Source: Pelagibaculum spongiae
GTDB lineage: Bacteria > Pseudomonadota > Gammaproteobacteria > Enterobacterales > Pelagibaculaceae
Direction of reading: 5' to 3'
Assembly (NCBI RefSeq): GCF_003097315.1
Contig: NZ_QDDL01000002.1
Span: 248,001 to 312,000, forward strand
DNA: 64,000 nt
The notes below the pieces were generated by a model. That model made no database searches. It worked only from the letters and a program-made list of their open reading frames with translations, and was not told where the DNA came from. The translations under genes were made by a program, and so were the position numbers. Shown in pieces: positions 24,910-34,154 of this stretch; position 1 is the stretch's first letter, and each line of letters begins with the position of its first letter.

Positions 24910-25671
24910 CTAGCGCTTTGCCATTTTTCTAGCGGCTTCGACCACAATTTTAACTGCAGTAGATTCTGTTTTCTTCATTACCGCTTCATCAGGGATTTCC
25001 TGTTGGGTACGGTTAACGATAACACCGGCTACCATACCAGCTTTCCAGCCTTGGCTGGCGCACATGGTCAGCAGCGTTGCAGATTCCATTTCATAGTTCA
25101 GAACACCCAACGCTTGCCACTCAGCCATTGAGTCTTTAAAACGGCGGATTACACGACCAGAAACTGTGTCGTAACGTTCCTGACCTGGGTAAAAAGTATC
25201 TGAAGAAGCCGTAACACCAATGTGAGGTTCACAACCTTCCGCTTTAGCGGCTTCAACCATTGCTAAAGTACATTCAAAATCAGCTACCGCAGGGAATTCC
25301 ATTGGTGCGAAATGCTGGCTAGCTCCATCTAAACGAACAGAACCTGTTGTGACAATTACATCGCCTACATTGACATGCTTTTGGATCGCGCCGGTGGTGC
25401 CAACACGTAAGAAAGTATCTACACCTAACTGGGCCAGTTCTTCCACTGCAATAGAAGTTGAAGGGCCACCAATACCGGTAGAACAAATTACCACTGGATT
25501 ACCATCTAAGTGCCCAAGATAACTGGTGAATTCACGGGTACTTGCCAGTGGTTGTGGGTTATCCATCAATGCAGCAATACGCGCTACACGCTCTGGGTCA
25601 CCGGGAACAATGGCGACTTTTGCGCCAGCTAACAAGCCTTTAGTCAAACCTAAATGAAATACGTCACTCAT
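24910..25671 (-). CDS. udp: uridine phosphorylase
   Basis: 253 aa, very like enterobacterial Udp: [11 protein letters not shown] at the start, phosphate-binding [31 protein letters not shown], and the ribose-binding NYEMESATL. It splits uridine with phosphate into uracil and ribose-1-phosphate. Monocistronic, facing away from the YugP-type gene; the 290-base gap between them presumably carries both promoters. Confidence 0.96.
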   Translation of the reverse strand: MSDVFHLGLTKGLLAGAKVAIVPGDPERVARIAALMDNPQPLASTREFTSYLGHLDGNPVVICSTGIGGPSTSIAVEELAQLGVDTFLRVGTTGAIQKHVNVGDVIVTTGSVRLDGASQHFAPMEFPAVADFECTLAMVEAAKAEGCEPHIGVTASSDTFYPGQERYDTVSGRVIRRFKDSMAEWQALGVLNYEMESATLLTMCASQGWKAGMVAGVIVNRTQQEIPDEAVMKKTESTAVKIVVEAARKMAKR

Positions 25672-25961
25672 CCCTTCACCTATCTAATGAAGATTAAAAA
25701 AACATGCTACAGCAACTTATGACGGCTCGCAGCCAAAAAAGATCGGTCAAGCGGCTTTAGTCAATAATGACAATTATTCACGTTAGAGATATGTATGATT
25801 TGACAGCATAAATAGCAGTTAACTGATTGTTTTTTTAATCATCGGCTTACTACAACTGAATTTATAACCATCGTTCCAAGCCTAAGTTAAATTGAGTATT
25901 GCTTGGCGAGCTGACTAGACCGACAATATAACGCTAACCACATACGGTCGTACTTTCACCC

Positions 25962-26654
25962 ATGACTCTTTTCATCTTGATCGCACTATTGATATTTGCT
26001 GTGCTGGCCTTGCTGCCGCAATGGTGGATCAAACACACTCTCGCCCAGCATGGCCAGCAACGAGAAGACTTGCCTGGCACCGGCTCTGAGTTAGCAGCCC
26101 ATCTTTTATATGAAATGGATTTGCATGATGTTCGAGTGATTCGAGGTGGAAAAGGGCAGGATTATTATGACCCCAGCAACAAAAAAGTGTCGCTGTCACC
26201 GGAGCATTTTGATGGTAAATCGTTAGCGGCAGTCGCTGTAGCCGCCCATGAAGTTGGCCATGCGATTCAACACCATAATATGGAGCCCGATTTTTTGCGC
26301 CGCATTGATATGAACATCAAGGCACAAAAAATTGAGAAATATAGCGCTTGGGCAATGATGGTTACACCGGTGCTGCCACTGCTAACTCGGTTACCTCATA
26401 CCAGTTTGTTGACCATTGCCTTTGGCTTAGCTGGAATGCTTGCAGCCACTTGGGTGCATGTTCTGACATTACCTGTCGAAACGGATGCCAGCTTTAATAA
26501 AGCGCTGCCTATGCTACAAAAAATGGAAAAACTATCTGAGACAGACCTCAAAGGTGCTAGGCAAGTACTACGCGCTGCTGCATTTACTTATGTCGCTGCG
26601 ACCTTATCTAGCCTGCTTAGTATTGGTCGATGGTTAATGATGATTCGCCGATAA
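25962..26654 (+). CDS. YugP-type neutral zinc metallopeptidase
   Basis: 230 aa. N-terminal helix, then DYYDPSNKKVSLSPEHFDG and the zinc motif AAHEVGHAIQHH (~103-114), then two or three more membrane helices. This matches the YugP/DUF-type neutral zinc metallopeptidases; their substrates are unknown. No clear ribosome binding site upstream of the ATG. Confidence 0.9.
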   Translation: MTLFILIALLIFAVLALLPQWWIKHTLAQHGQQREDLPGTGSELAAHLLYEMDLHDVRVIRGGKGQDYYDPSNKKVSLSPEHFDGKSLAAVAVAAHEVGHAIQHHNMEPDFLRRIDMNIKAQKIEKYSAWAMMVTPVLPLLTRLPHTSLLTIAFGLAGMLAATWVHVLTLPVETDASFNKALPMLQKMEKLSETDLKGARQVLRAAAFTYVAATLSSLLSIGRWLMMIRR

Positions 26655-26692
26655 AGACAGCATTCAGATAAAATTTAAATCGTACTGCCCAT

Positions 26693-26730
26693 AAAAAATG
26701 GCTCAAACTTTATAGTTTGAGCCATTTTTT
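26693..26730. terminator. bidirectional terminator
   Basis: AAAAAATGGCTCAAACT and AGTTTGAGCCATTTTTT form a perfect 17-bp stem with a 4-base loop between two convergent genes. Confidence 0.95.
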
Positions 26731-26731
26731 A

Positions 26732-27229
26732 TTATTTAGATAACACCTGCCAAGCTTGGTCTGCTTCAACTTTGTATGTCTGCCAATTTCCATTGACCCA
26801 ACGCTGGCGGCCACGATCGGCATAAAAAAGATATAATTGATCTTCAAATATCTTCCAATGGGAGCCATCAGTTTTCACCAATCCTTCACCCAAACTCAAT
26901 GCATTGGCACAGAAGCCATTATAAGCAGGGCTAAATGCTTCGGGATTGTCAGAAAACTTTTGTGCGTCTGCTTTTGAGATAAAATGCCAGTTAGCACCCT
27001 TCCACTTCACACTGAACCGGTCATTACCTTCAATTGCTTTTGGTTTTCCTGCTTTTGCTAGCTGATGATAAGCAACGGTGTCGTGACCACCAATTGCAAC
27101 GCCACCAAAAAAGGACTTGCTGACCGGCTCAGCCTGCAGCGACAACGAAACCAGTAACAGTGAAAGTGCCGATAAGCTGCGAATACCTATAAGTCTTAAA
27201 TACTTGCTTAAATGTGATAGCCGGGTCAT
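26732..27229 (-). CDS. exported YHS-domain protein
   Basis: 165 aa from the ATG at 27229, with GAGAG just upstream; an upstream frame adds 21 residues and no support. Hydrophobic signal-like N-terminus ending LSLQAEP. The mature part has GGVAIGGHDTVAYHQL, NWHFISKADAQKFSDNPEAF and YNGFCANAL, the YHS pattern common in periplasmic metal-related proteins. Exact role unknown. Confidence 0.82.
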   Translation of the reverse strand: MTRLSHLSKYLRLIGIRSLSALSLLLVSLSLQAEPVSKSFFGGVAIGGHDTVAYHQLAKAGKPKAIEGNDRFSVKWKGANWHFISKADAQKFSDNPEAFSPAYNGFCANALSLGEGLVKTDGSHWKIFEDQLYLFYADRGRQRWVNGNWQTYKVEADQAWQVLSK

Positions 27230-27606
27230 GTTATCTCTCAAAAATTCAATGCGCTTTGTAAAAGATAAGATTCTAGACCAGATTCCAATCAAATGGTTTC
27301 ATCTTCACTTTCCAATAGAAGACTAAAGTTTTTATTTTATAAAATCTCAGCAAAAAAAATGCAGGTAGTATAAATGAATTGAAAAAATTCATACTGCAAC
27401 TCCTTACAACTTGAACAAACCTAAATATTCATCAATTTTAACCACCAACAAAACTAGCAGCATATCAAATACTTGACACCTAACGTTTCGAGCGCACACG
27501 AAACTAGTATTTATTGAGATCTAATTCCCCTATATCTGATGCACGTAGACATAAAAAAGCTCAGAATTTATCTGAGCTTTTTAGCTTCAAGATTGAGACA
27601 CACCTG
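27230..27606. other. AT-rich intergenic region
   Basis: About 375 bases upstream of the YHS gene and downstream of the protease module, AT-rich with no open frame of note. It includes the terminator at 27553-27582. Confidence 0.5.
27553..27582 (-). terminator. terminator of the first S8 protease module
   Basis: AAAAAGCTCAGA, loop ATTTA, TCTGAGCTTTTT: a 12-bp stem downstream of the minus-strand small secreted protein gene. Confidence 0.88.
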
Positions 27607-28125
27607 CTACATACGCATATTTTTCATAGTGGCTAGGTCATAATTTACATCTAGAACACCCTGCTTTTGCTGGATCATTTGTTTCATTTCTAGCAAATTA
27701 ACATGGGCAGCATACTGAACAATAATCAAACCATCCGCTACAACTAAAATATTTCCTACAGTAGCGCTGTCCAACAGGGTCGTATGATCAACCCCTTGAT
27801 CCAACTTGACAATGATTGCACCGGTGACTCGTGCCATTTGGCTTGTATCGGCGAGCATTATATTCTGACCAGAATACAATTCAGATGAACTATTTTTCTC
27901 ACCATCGGAATCTTGGATGAATAATTCCTGATTTGCATTAATTACCATTCCCCGATAACTAGCAACTGCTGACTGAATGAACATCGAAAAGCTATTAGCT
28001 GCTGGTGCTGAATTGCCCTGTAATTCACTTTGAATTTTCTGATCTTCAATTGGCAAATCTGCTTCAGCGTGAATATTCATTGCCACCAACAAAAAGGGAA
28101 CTGCAAAAACTGCTAACTTTTTCAT
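27607..28125 (-). CDS. small secreted protein, S8 protease partner (prodomain-like)
   Basis: 172 aa from the ATG at 28125 (AGGAGA six bases upstream). Signal peptide MKKLAVFAVPFLLVAMNIHA. The C-terminal ~80 residues show a strand-helix-strand-helix pattern ending QQKQGVLDVNYDLATMKN, like the end of subtilisin I9 prodomains (pGV..VepD). It follows the protease gene by 16 bases and has a paralog at 59775 beside the second protease, so it is probably an inhibitor or folding helper acting in trans. Confidence 0.7.
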   Translation of the reverse strand: MKKLAVFAVPFLLVAMNIHAEADLPIEDQKIQSELQGNSAPAANSFSMFIQSAVASYRGMVINANQELFIQDSDGEKNSSSELYSGQNIMLADTSQMARVTGAIIVKLDQGVDHTTLLDSATVGNILVVADGLIIVQYAAHVNLLEMKQMIQQKQGVLDVNYDLATMKNMRM

Positions 28126-28141
28126 AATCATTCTCCTGTAA

Positions 28142-30322
28142 TTAGTGACCTAACACTCTGATTTTCCAGTTTTGCAATATACCTTCCACCGCATTATTTC
28201 CCTTGCTCAGTGGATCAACACTGATACCCAACAATGATCGATTGTAGTTACGTGTCGTTGTCGAAGTATCGATTAAACGAATCCTCCACTCTCCAGCCGA
28301 TCTTTCATTGAAGAATGCATTGGATAACAATAACGTATCAACATACCCATCTGGATTATTTGAATTAATTCCTAAATCAGCATCCAGCGCATTATTAGGC
28401 GTCATCACCACACTACGAGTACCAGAAGGGCTAATCAATTCGACTGCTAAATCGGGTATACGAGAATGTTTTGCATCAAGACGAATTTGTACTCCTTCAA
28501 TGATTAGGTCTTGTGGAATATCTAAAATGTGCGTTGCTCCAGTGACATCACCTTCAGCAATCGTTAAATCCAGTTCGCCACTATCTTGCCAAGGTGTAAT
28601 TATTAAATCACCCAAGTCTTCATCATAGCTTTTGGCCAAAACAACAGCCGCATCAACATTAACACGACCAAAGCCGTACTTACTGTTAAAGCTATGTCCT
28701 GCTGCATTAGTTACCCATCCACTATGCGCAACATAATCCACGCCACCAACATCGATTGTTCTTACTGCATCGTCTTCATTAACTTTTTCAGCAGATTTCG
28801 CTAAAATATTCCGTGCATCTCTCCATGTTAAATTCGGATTTACACCTAATATTACCGCCAATACACCGCTGGTTACTGGTGTAGCTGAAGACGTTCCATT
28901 CATTAAATTGGTGTAATCACAATCAGTATTTTCAGGATGATTATTAAAAAATGGATAAATATTACTTTTCGAATAATCTGATAAGATCGCACTAGTTCCT
29001 GCACCACACCCAGAGCGATCTGTAGTCACCATTGCTGGTTCATTACTGATATTCGATAGATATTCGCTATTAGCGCCATATTCTCCACCAGGTGCAGATA
29101 CAAAAACATTACTGCCCCAGCTTGAATAACTGGATAACTCACCATCAGCATTCATTGCACTAACGACAGTATTATAAAAATTGGCATTACCCGAGTCTTG
29201 ATTAGCATTCTGGAATGGCAATCCATCTGATTGATTAGCTCGCTCATATGCAACTACAAAACCAAAGATTCGATAGCGATGGCTAACATTTCCATTTCCA
29301 GCAGCCTTTACATACAGCGTACCTTTGCCATCATGGCCATTGACTGATTGTTCATGATAAACATTACGGTTATTTTTTAGCTGATTATTATTCCATGAAA
29401 ATGGGACGGTATTATTAAAACCATAACTTTGATTATAAATTCTGGCATGGTTGCCATTTAAGCCACCATGGCTAATAGAGAAACCTAAAAAACTTTGTTC
29501 TTCAATAAAGTTAAATCCGATTAAATTTGCTTGGGAGGCAACACCTCGACCGCCAATATTGTTCCAACCCCTTGAAGCGATAATTCCACCAACGGCAGTA
29601 CCATGTGAACTATGGCTAGAGCTTGGCACCGGATTATCTGAGCCGTTACTCAAGTTTAAAGAACCATCAACCACATTTTCTATTAAATCCGGATGATCTA
29701 TTTGCAAACCATCATCAACTACTGCAATAGTAATACCTTGCCCGGCATAATTATTACGAATACTTTCGGAAGTAGTAATATCTTCACCTACAACACCACT
29801 TCCCCGCGCGAAAGCATGTTGCCCGGTGTTTTTAAGGTGCCATTGGTGGTGAAACAAAGGGTCACTTTTATTTTCAAACACAATGGTGCCTTGCTGGATT
29901 ATTTCAGTGCCATTTGAAATTGAATATGTCATTTCATGAGTGGTGCCCATATCTTCAAGATTTTCGGCAACATCAAACTCAAAAGTACCTAGCCCTGAAT
30001 CAATCATAACCAAACCTTCTGGGGCATCGGATACAGCAAAATTTAACCCGGCAACCAAGGTAGACGCTATCGGAAGCGCTCCTTTGAGAATTTGTCCCTG
30101 ACGGGCTTCAAACAGGCCATCTACTGGGTACAAATAATCTGGATCAACCAGCAGTTCTTCTATTGACGTTGGCGGTATCACTAGATCTGGGGTAGGTGTT
30201 TCTTCAACAGGAGGAGTACCTAAATCAGCACCTGGAGGAACATAGGTGGTTTCCGATGCCTGACCACAAGCAGTCAGAATTGCGATTAAGCTTAGGGATA
30301 AATAAAACCTTGGCTCCTTCAT
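28142..30322 (-). CDS. subtilisin-like (S8, kexin-type) lipoprotein protease with P domain
   Basis: 726 aa from the ATG at 30322 (GGAGA seven bases upstream; an upstream frame adds 21 non-signal residues). Lipobox in SLIAILTACG. An N-terminal cadherin-like stretch, then the catalytic domain with Asp in AVVDDGLQIDHPD (~198), His in SSHGTAVGGI (~240) and Ser in MNGTSSATPV (~476). The C-terminal P/Homo B domain begins near 600 with LAVELISPSGTRS. No cis prodomain before the catalytic domain is obvious. Envelope-located or surface protease. Confidence 0.9.
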   Translation of the reverse strand: MKEPRFYLSLSLIAILTACGQASETTYVPPGADLGTPPVEETPTPDLVIPPTSIEELLVDPDYLYPVDGLFEARQGQILKGALPIASTLVAGLNFAVSDAPEGLVMIDSGLGTFEFDVAENLEDMGTTHEMTYSISNGTEIIQQGTIVFENKSDPLFHHQWHLKNTGQHAFARGSGVVGEDITTSESIRNNYAGQGITIAVVDDGLQIDHPDLIENVVDGSLNLSNGSDNPVPSSSHSSHGTAVGGIIASRGWNNIGGRGVASQANLIGFNFIEEQSFLGFSISHGGLNGNHARIYNQSYGFNNTVPFSWNNNQLKNNRNVYHEQSVNGHDGKGTLYVKAAGNGNVSHRYRIFGFVVAYERANQSDGLPFQNANQDSGNANFYNTVVSAMNADGELSSYSSWGSNVFVSAPGGEYGANSEYLSNISNEPAMVTTDRSGCGAGTSAILSDYSKSNIYPFFNNHPENTDCDYTNLMNGTSSATPVTSGVLAVILGVNPNLTWRDARNILAKSAEKVNEDDAVRTIDVGGVDYVAHSGWVTNAAGHSFNSKYGFGRVNVDAAVVLAKSYDEDLGDLIITPWQDSGELDLTIAEGDVTGATHILDIPQDLIIEGVQIRLDAKHSRIPDLAVELISPSGTRSVVMTPNNALDADLGINSNNPDGYVDTLLLSNAFFNERSAGEWRIRLIDTSTTTRNYNRSLLGISVDPLSKGNNAVEGILQNWKIRVLGH

Positions 30323-30539
30323 TAATCGGTCTCCATAAAAACTCATCAAATCAAAATGCAAAATGATTCCTACAGTAGAAACCAACTTACTAACACGGTA
30401 TTAAGGTCAATTATTGACAGCTTGGTTATTTATTCAAAATAAGAACAAGTCTTTTGTAGAGGGCTCTACAAAGATATTTTTTTTTGTGAAGCAGTTTTAT
30501 TGAGAACATTATTTCAATATGCATTTTGCTAAAATTTGG

Positions 30540-31991
30540 TTACTTTAATCCGAGTCGCTTAGCCAACCGATACAAATTACTTCGGTCTACTTGCAAGCTT
30601 CTGGCAACATGCGCCCAGTTACTATTGCAAAGCTGCAAATGGTGGCGAATCAGTTGCCGCTGATAGTCATCAACCAAGTCCTTCAGGTCTGCACCTTCTT
30701 TTGCAGACACCGTGACTGGCTCTTTATCAGGCACATCTAACCCTAAAGATTCTGCTTCCAAGACCAGTTGTGATTGATGACCCGCGGGTTGGATTCGAAC
30801 GGCTCGATAAATTCTTTGTGCTAGCTCAGGAACATTACCTGGCCAGCGATGTTGGTACAAAGCCTGAATAGCGTCATCAGAGAGACGAACAACTCTCAAC
30901 CCCATATGACATTTTTGCTGCTCTAGATAAAACCCAGCCAACAACTCAAGATCCTCACCACGTTCATTCAGTTTAGGGACAGAAATACTATAAGCAGATA
31001 ACCGCTGGTAGAGCTCTTTTAAAACCTTACCTTCTGCAACAGCCCGGGGTAAATCAACTGAGGTAGTAACCAAAATTCGAGCCGGTAGTGTTATTGAAGA
31101 TGCTGCTTTAGAAGCATTTTTTTGTAACCAATTAGTCAAGTGCCGCTGTGCAGATAATGGCAGAATTTCAAAAGAAGAAATGACCAGTGTCCCTTGGCAG
31201 GCCTGCTTAAGCTTTCCTAAGTGTTTATTGGCAACTGCGCCCAGCTGATTTAATCCAAACAATTCACTATCCAAGGCTTCTACAGGCAAAGCTTGGCAGT
31301 CTACTAATTGCATTGATCCACTGCGGCCAGATAGGCGATGTAATTCTCTAGCTACCAATCTTTTACCGGTTCCGGCTTCGCCACAAATCATTACTGTCAT
31401 ATTACTATTCGCCGCAGATACAATTTGCTGGCGTAACTGACGCATGATGATCGAGTTACCTGCTAACGCGCTATTAGTTGGTGTCGGAGCCATCGCCGAT
31501 GGCAAATTATCGCTGGAAATTGTTCTGAGTTGCTCAAGTGTTTGTAAGCTTTGTACTCTGGCTTCAACCATTGAACAAACTGCTTGCAAGGTTTGCTGAT
31601 TTAATTGATGAAATTGCTGCGGTTGTGCAGCATCCATCAATAAAATACCCCAGCATTGTTCGTGTACCATCAGTCGCACACCATAACTATCTTGTATCAA
31701 GGATTTGGATAACAGTAGACCATCCAAGGGGTGACTACTTAGCTCACAAGGAATAAATCTAACTGGGTTTTCACTCAATAGAACTGCTTTTAACCATGGC
31801 TGCTCAGTCACCAGAAAGCTCCGCCCCATAGCTTCTTTAACTAAGCCAATAGAAACTAAAGGTTTTAATCCGCCAGGTTCCAAACGTAGAAGTGTATATG
31901 CGTCACCCTGGACCCAAGGTGCGATGGTTTCGAGAACGGTTAAGTAATCAGTAAATTCGTCTTTATCTAAAGCGTATTCAGCAGTTAACAT
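30540..31991 (-). CDS. NorR-like transcriptional regulator with degenerate ATPase
   Basis: 483 aa. GAF-like sensor (~1-165), AAA+ domain with Walker A GEAGTGKRLVA (~204), and a Fis-type helix-turn-helix at the end (WAHVARSLQVDRSNLYRLA). Against sigma54 activators, the GAFTGA loop is replaced by LGAVANK after ELFGLNQ, and Walker B (normally GTLFLDE) reads GTLVISSFE, lacking the acidic pair. It is therefore unlikely to drive sigma54 open-complex formation and may act as a plain repressor or activator. Targets unknown; no NO-detoxification gene is adjacent. Confidence 0.85.
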   Translation of the reverse strand: MLTAEYALDKDEFTDYLTVLETIAPWVQGDAYTLLRLEPGGLKPLVSIGLVKEAMGRSFLVTEQPWLKAVLLSENPVRFIPCELSSHPLDGLLLSKSLIQDSYGVRLMVHEQCWGILLMDAAQPQQFHQLNQQTLQAVCSMVEARVQSLQTLEQLRTISSDNLPSAMAPTPTNSALAGNSIIMRQLRQQIVSAANSNMTVMICGEAGTGKRLVARELHRLSGRSGSMQLVDCQALPVEALDSELFGLNQLGAVANKHLGKLKQACQGTLVISSFEILPLSAQRHLTNWLQKNASKAASSITLPARILVTTSVDLPRAVAEGKVLKELYQRLSAYSISVPKLNERGEDLELLAGFYLEQQKCHMGLRVVRLSDDAIQALYQHRWPGNVPELAQRIYRAVRIQPAGHQSQLVLEAESLGLDVPDKEPVTVSAKEGADLKDLVDDYQRQLIRHHLQLCNSNWAHVARSLQVDRSNLYRLAKRLGLK

Positions 31992-32465
31992 TAAGAAATC
32001 TCAAGGAAAAACATACATCCCTGATTTAAAAGCAGCTCTTTGATCAATTAATCTCACAAGAACTCAATACTTATCTGAGTCATTCAGACAACTTTCAGCT
32101 TAGTTCACAAAACAATAGCTAGAACTGAAATAGATCGCTTAACTGCATAGCCGGTATACAGCTATGAATTAACGTCAATTTTGACGAAGAACGACTTACT
32201 AACCGGTTAACATTTTTCAGCTATAAAATTAGTTTATACCCAAAAAGAAACATTTCGCTCACTTCAGTTTGCCGAGTATCAGGAAGATATCACCATGCTA
32301 TTACTATATTTACCATGGGGTGACAAACCCACAATAGAATAGAATACAATACAATTCAGATTGGAGTACTTAATTAGATTTTATTATCTATGGCCAATAT
32401 TAAAAGAGTTGGACAGAAAAAAGTCCCTCGATGGTTTTTTAAAATATTAAATTGCCTTTAATTTA
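31992..32465. other. intergenic region between cydC and the NorR-like gene
   Basis: 474 bases, AT-rich, including short tandem-like TAGAATAGAATACAATAC. It should hold the NorR-like promoter and the cydC 3' end. No gene or clear terminator seen. Confidence 0.5.
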
Positions 32466-34154
32466 TCAAAAGCCCCAAATGGTCGCAGGTAAATCACGAT
32501 CAACTTGTCGATGACTGATTAAAATAATCGTCTTGTTCATCGCCATTAAATGTTCAGAAATTTGTTGGGCAATCTGATCATCTAAACCTTCAAATGGTTC
32601 ATCCAACAAAAGCACTTGAAAATCTGCAACTAATAGCACTGCTAATGCTAACCGCCTCGCTTGGCCACCAGACAAATTAACACCTGATTCACCCAACCAA
32701 CTATCGAGTTTTTCTGGCATGTTTAAAATGGTTTCTTTAAGCCCAACTAATTGCAATGCATTCCAAAGCTGATCGTCGGTAATTGTTTTACCATGGGCCG
32801 CCAGCCTTAAATTGTTTGCTACTGTGTCGCTTAAAAGTTGAGTTTGCTGCGGTAAATAACCCATTAATTGATTACGCGATTGTTCGCTGTAATCATTCAA
32901 AGAGCGATGATTAAGTAAAATATTTCCAGAGTCAGCGTCCAGCTCGCTAACTAGTAACTTGGCCAATGAGCTTTTTCCACAGCCACTAGCACCCGATAGC
33001 AAGACCTTTTCACCCGGTTGAATCTCGCCATTAAAATCACTCAACACTTGCGTTTCTTGCAAACTCAACTGAATGTTTTCAAGCGCAATCAGGGGCGGAC
33101 GATCAAGATTGATATCTAAGGTGTTCTTAGAAGATTGTTGGGTGTCTGTTTTAATCTGCAATAGCCTTTTGGCTGACTGAGTCGTTTCAACCAATTGCCG
33201 AAATGCTGGTGCCAGAGGCAAAATCGCTTCTGACAAGCCCATTAAAATAAAAACTGCAGCTACCAGCTTCGGCCCATCAAATGAACTTGTGGCTATTTCA
33301 GCTGAAATTTTCGACAAATCAGCAAGGTAGTCAACACCAAACCACAACAAGCTACACAGCGCAATACCGGTCAATCCGCTGGCAATAAATGCTGCAAAAC
33401 CTTCTAGCTTAACTTGTTTAAGCACTAGCCGATTTCTTTGCTGATCCGATGTTTGTATTTTTTTAAGCTGATCATCAAGCCTATTAAATGACTTTAATTC
33501 GGCCAATCCTTGTACGCCATCCAAAACATTAATACGAATTTGGCTAGTAAATTCTGGTAATTTATTGGCATCGCCTTGTGCTTTTTTCTGAGTCCATAGC
33601 GGCAACAAAATACCTGCAGCCAACATCAAACCCAAGCCGGGCCAAAGCAACGGTGGCATCAACCATTGGCTGACGACGACCAGTATCGCTGCCAGCAATG
33701 CTGCAGCAATTAACGGTGCAATTACTCTTAAATATAAGTTGTCTAATGCATCTATATCGCTAGTTAATCGATTTAATAAATCACCTTGTCGCAATTTACC
33801 TAAGTGCTGCAAGGGTTGAAATAGCATTCTTTTAAATAGCCAGACTCTAAGGTCGGCTAATAATCGAAAAGTCGCTTCATGGCTTACTAATCGATCAAGA
33901 TAGCGAGTTGCGGTGCGAGCCATTGCAGCAAAACGTACCGTACCGGCAGGATAAAAGAAGTTAAAAGTAATCGCTGAACCAACCACTACTGCAGCACCAG
34001 CAATACCTGCAGCACTAATAAACCAGCCAGAAACACCTAACAGCATCAGGCTGGATAACCAGCTAAATAGCAAGGTCAGCACACCAGCCAATAACCACCA
34101 AGGCCGTTGCTTAACAAAAAAACCAATGAAAAAACCGAGTGGAGAAGATTTCAT
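32466..34154 (-). CDS. cydC: ABC exporter subunit for cysteine/glutathione
   Basis: 562 aa. Six-helix membrane domain, then an ATPase domain with Walker A LSGASGCGKSSLAKLL, signature LSGGQARRLALA and Walker B VLLLDEPFEG. It forms the CydDC heterodimer that exports cysteine and glutathione to the periplasm and is needed for cytochrome bd assembly. Starts at TAATG overlapping the cydD stop. Confidence 0.93.
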   Translation of the reverse strand: MKSSPLGFFIGFFVKQRPWWLLAGVLTLLFSWLSSLMLLGVSGWFISAAGIAGAAVVVGSAITFNFFYPAGTVRFAAMARTATRYLDRLVSHEATFRLLADLRVWLFKRMLFQPLQHLGKLRQGDLLNRLTSDIDALDNLYLRVIAPLIAAALLAAILVVVSQWLMPPLLWPGLGLMLAAGILLPLWTQKKAQGDANKLPEFTSQIRINVLDGVQGLAELKSFNRLDDQLKKIQTSDQQRNRLVLKQVKLEGFAAFIASGLTGIALCSLLWFGVDYLADLSKISAEIATSSFDGPKLVAAVFILMGLSEAILPLAPAFRQLVETTQSAKRLLQIKTDTQQSSKNTLDINLDRPPLIALENIQLSLQETQVLSDFNGEIQPGEKVLLSGASGCGKSSLAKLLVSELDADSGNILLNHRSLNDYSEQSRNQLMGYLPQQTQLLSDTVANNLRLAAHGKTITDDQLWNALQLVGLKETILNMPEKLDSWLGESGVNLSGGQARRLALAVLLVADFQVLLLDEPFEGLDDQIAQQISEHLMAMNKTIILISHRQVDRDLPATIWGF

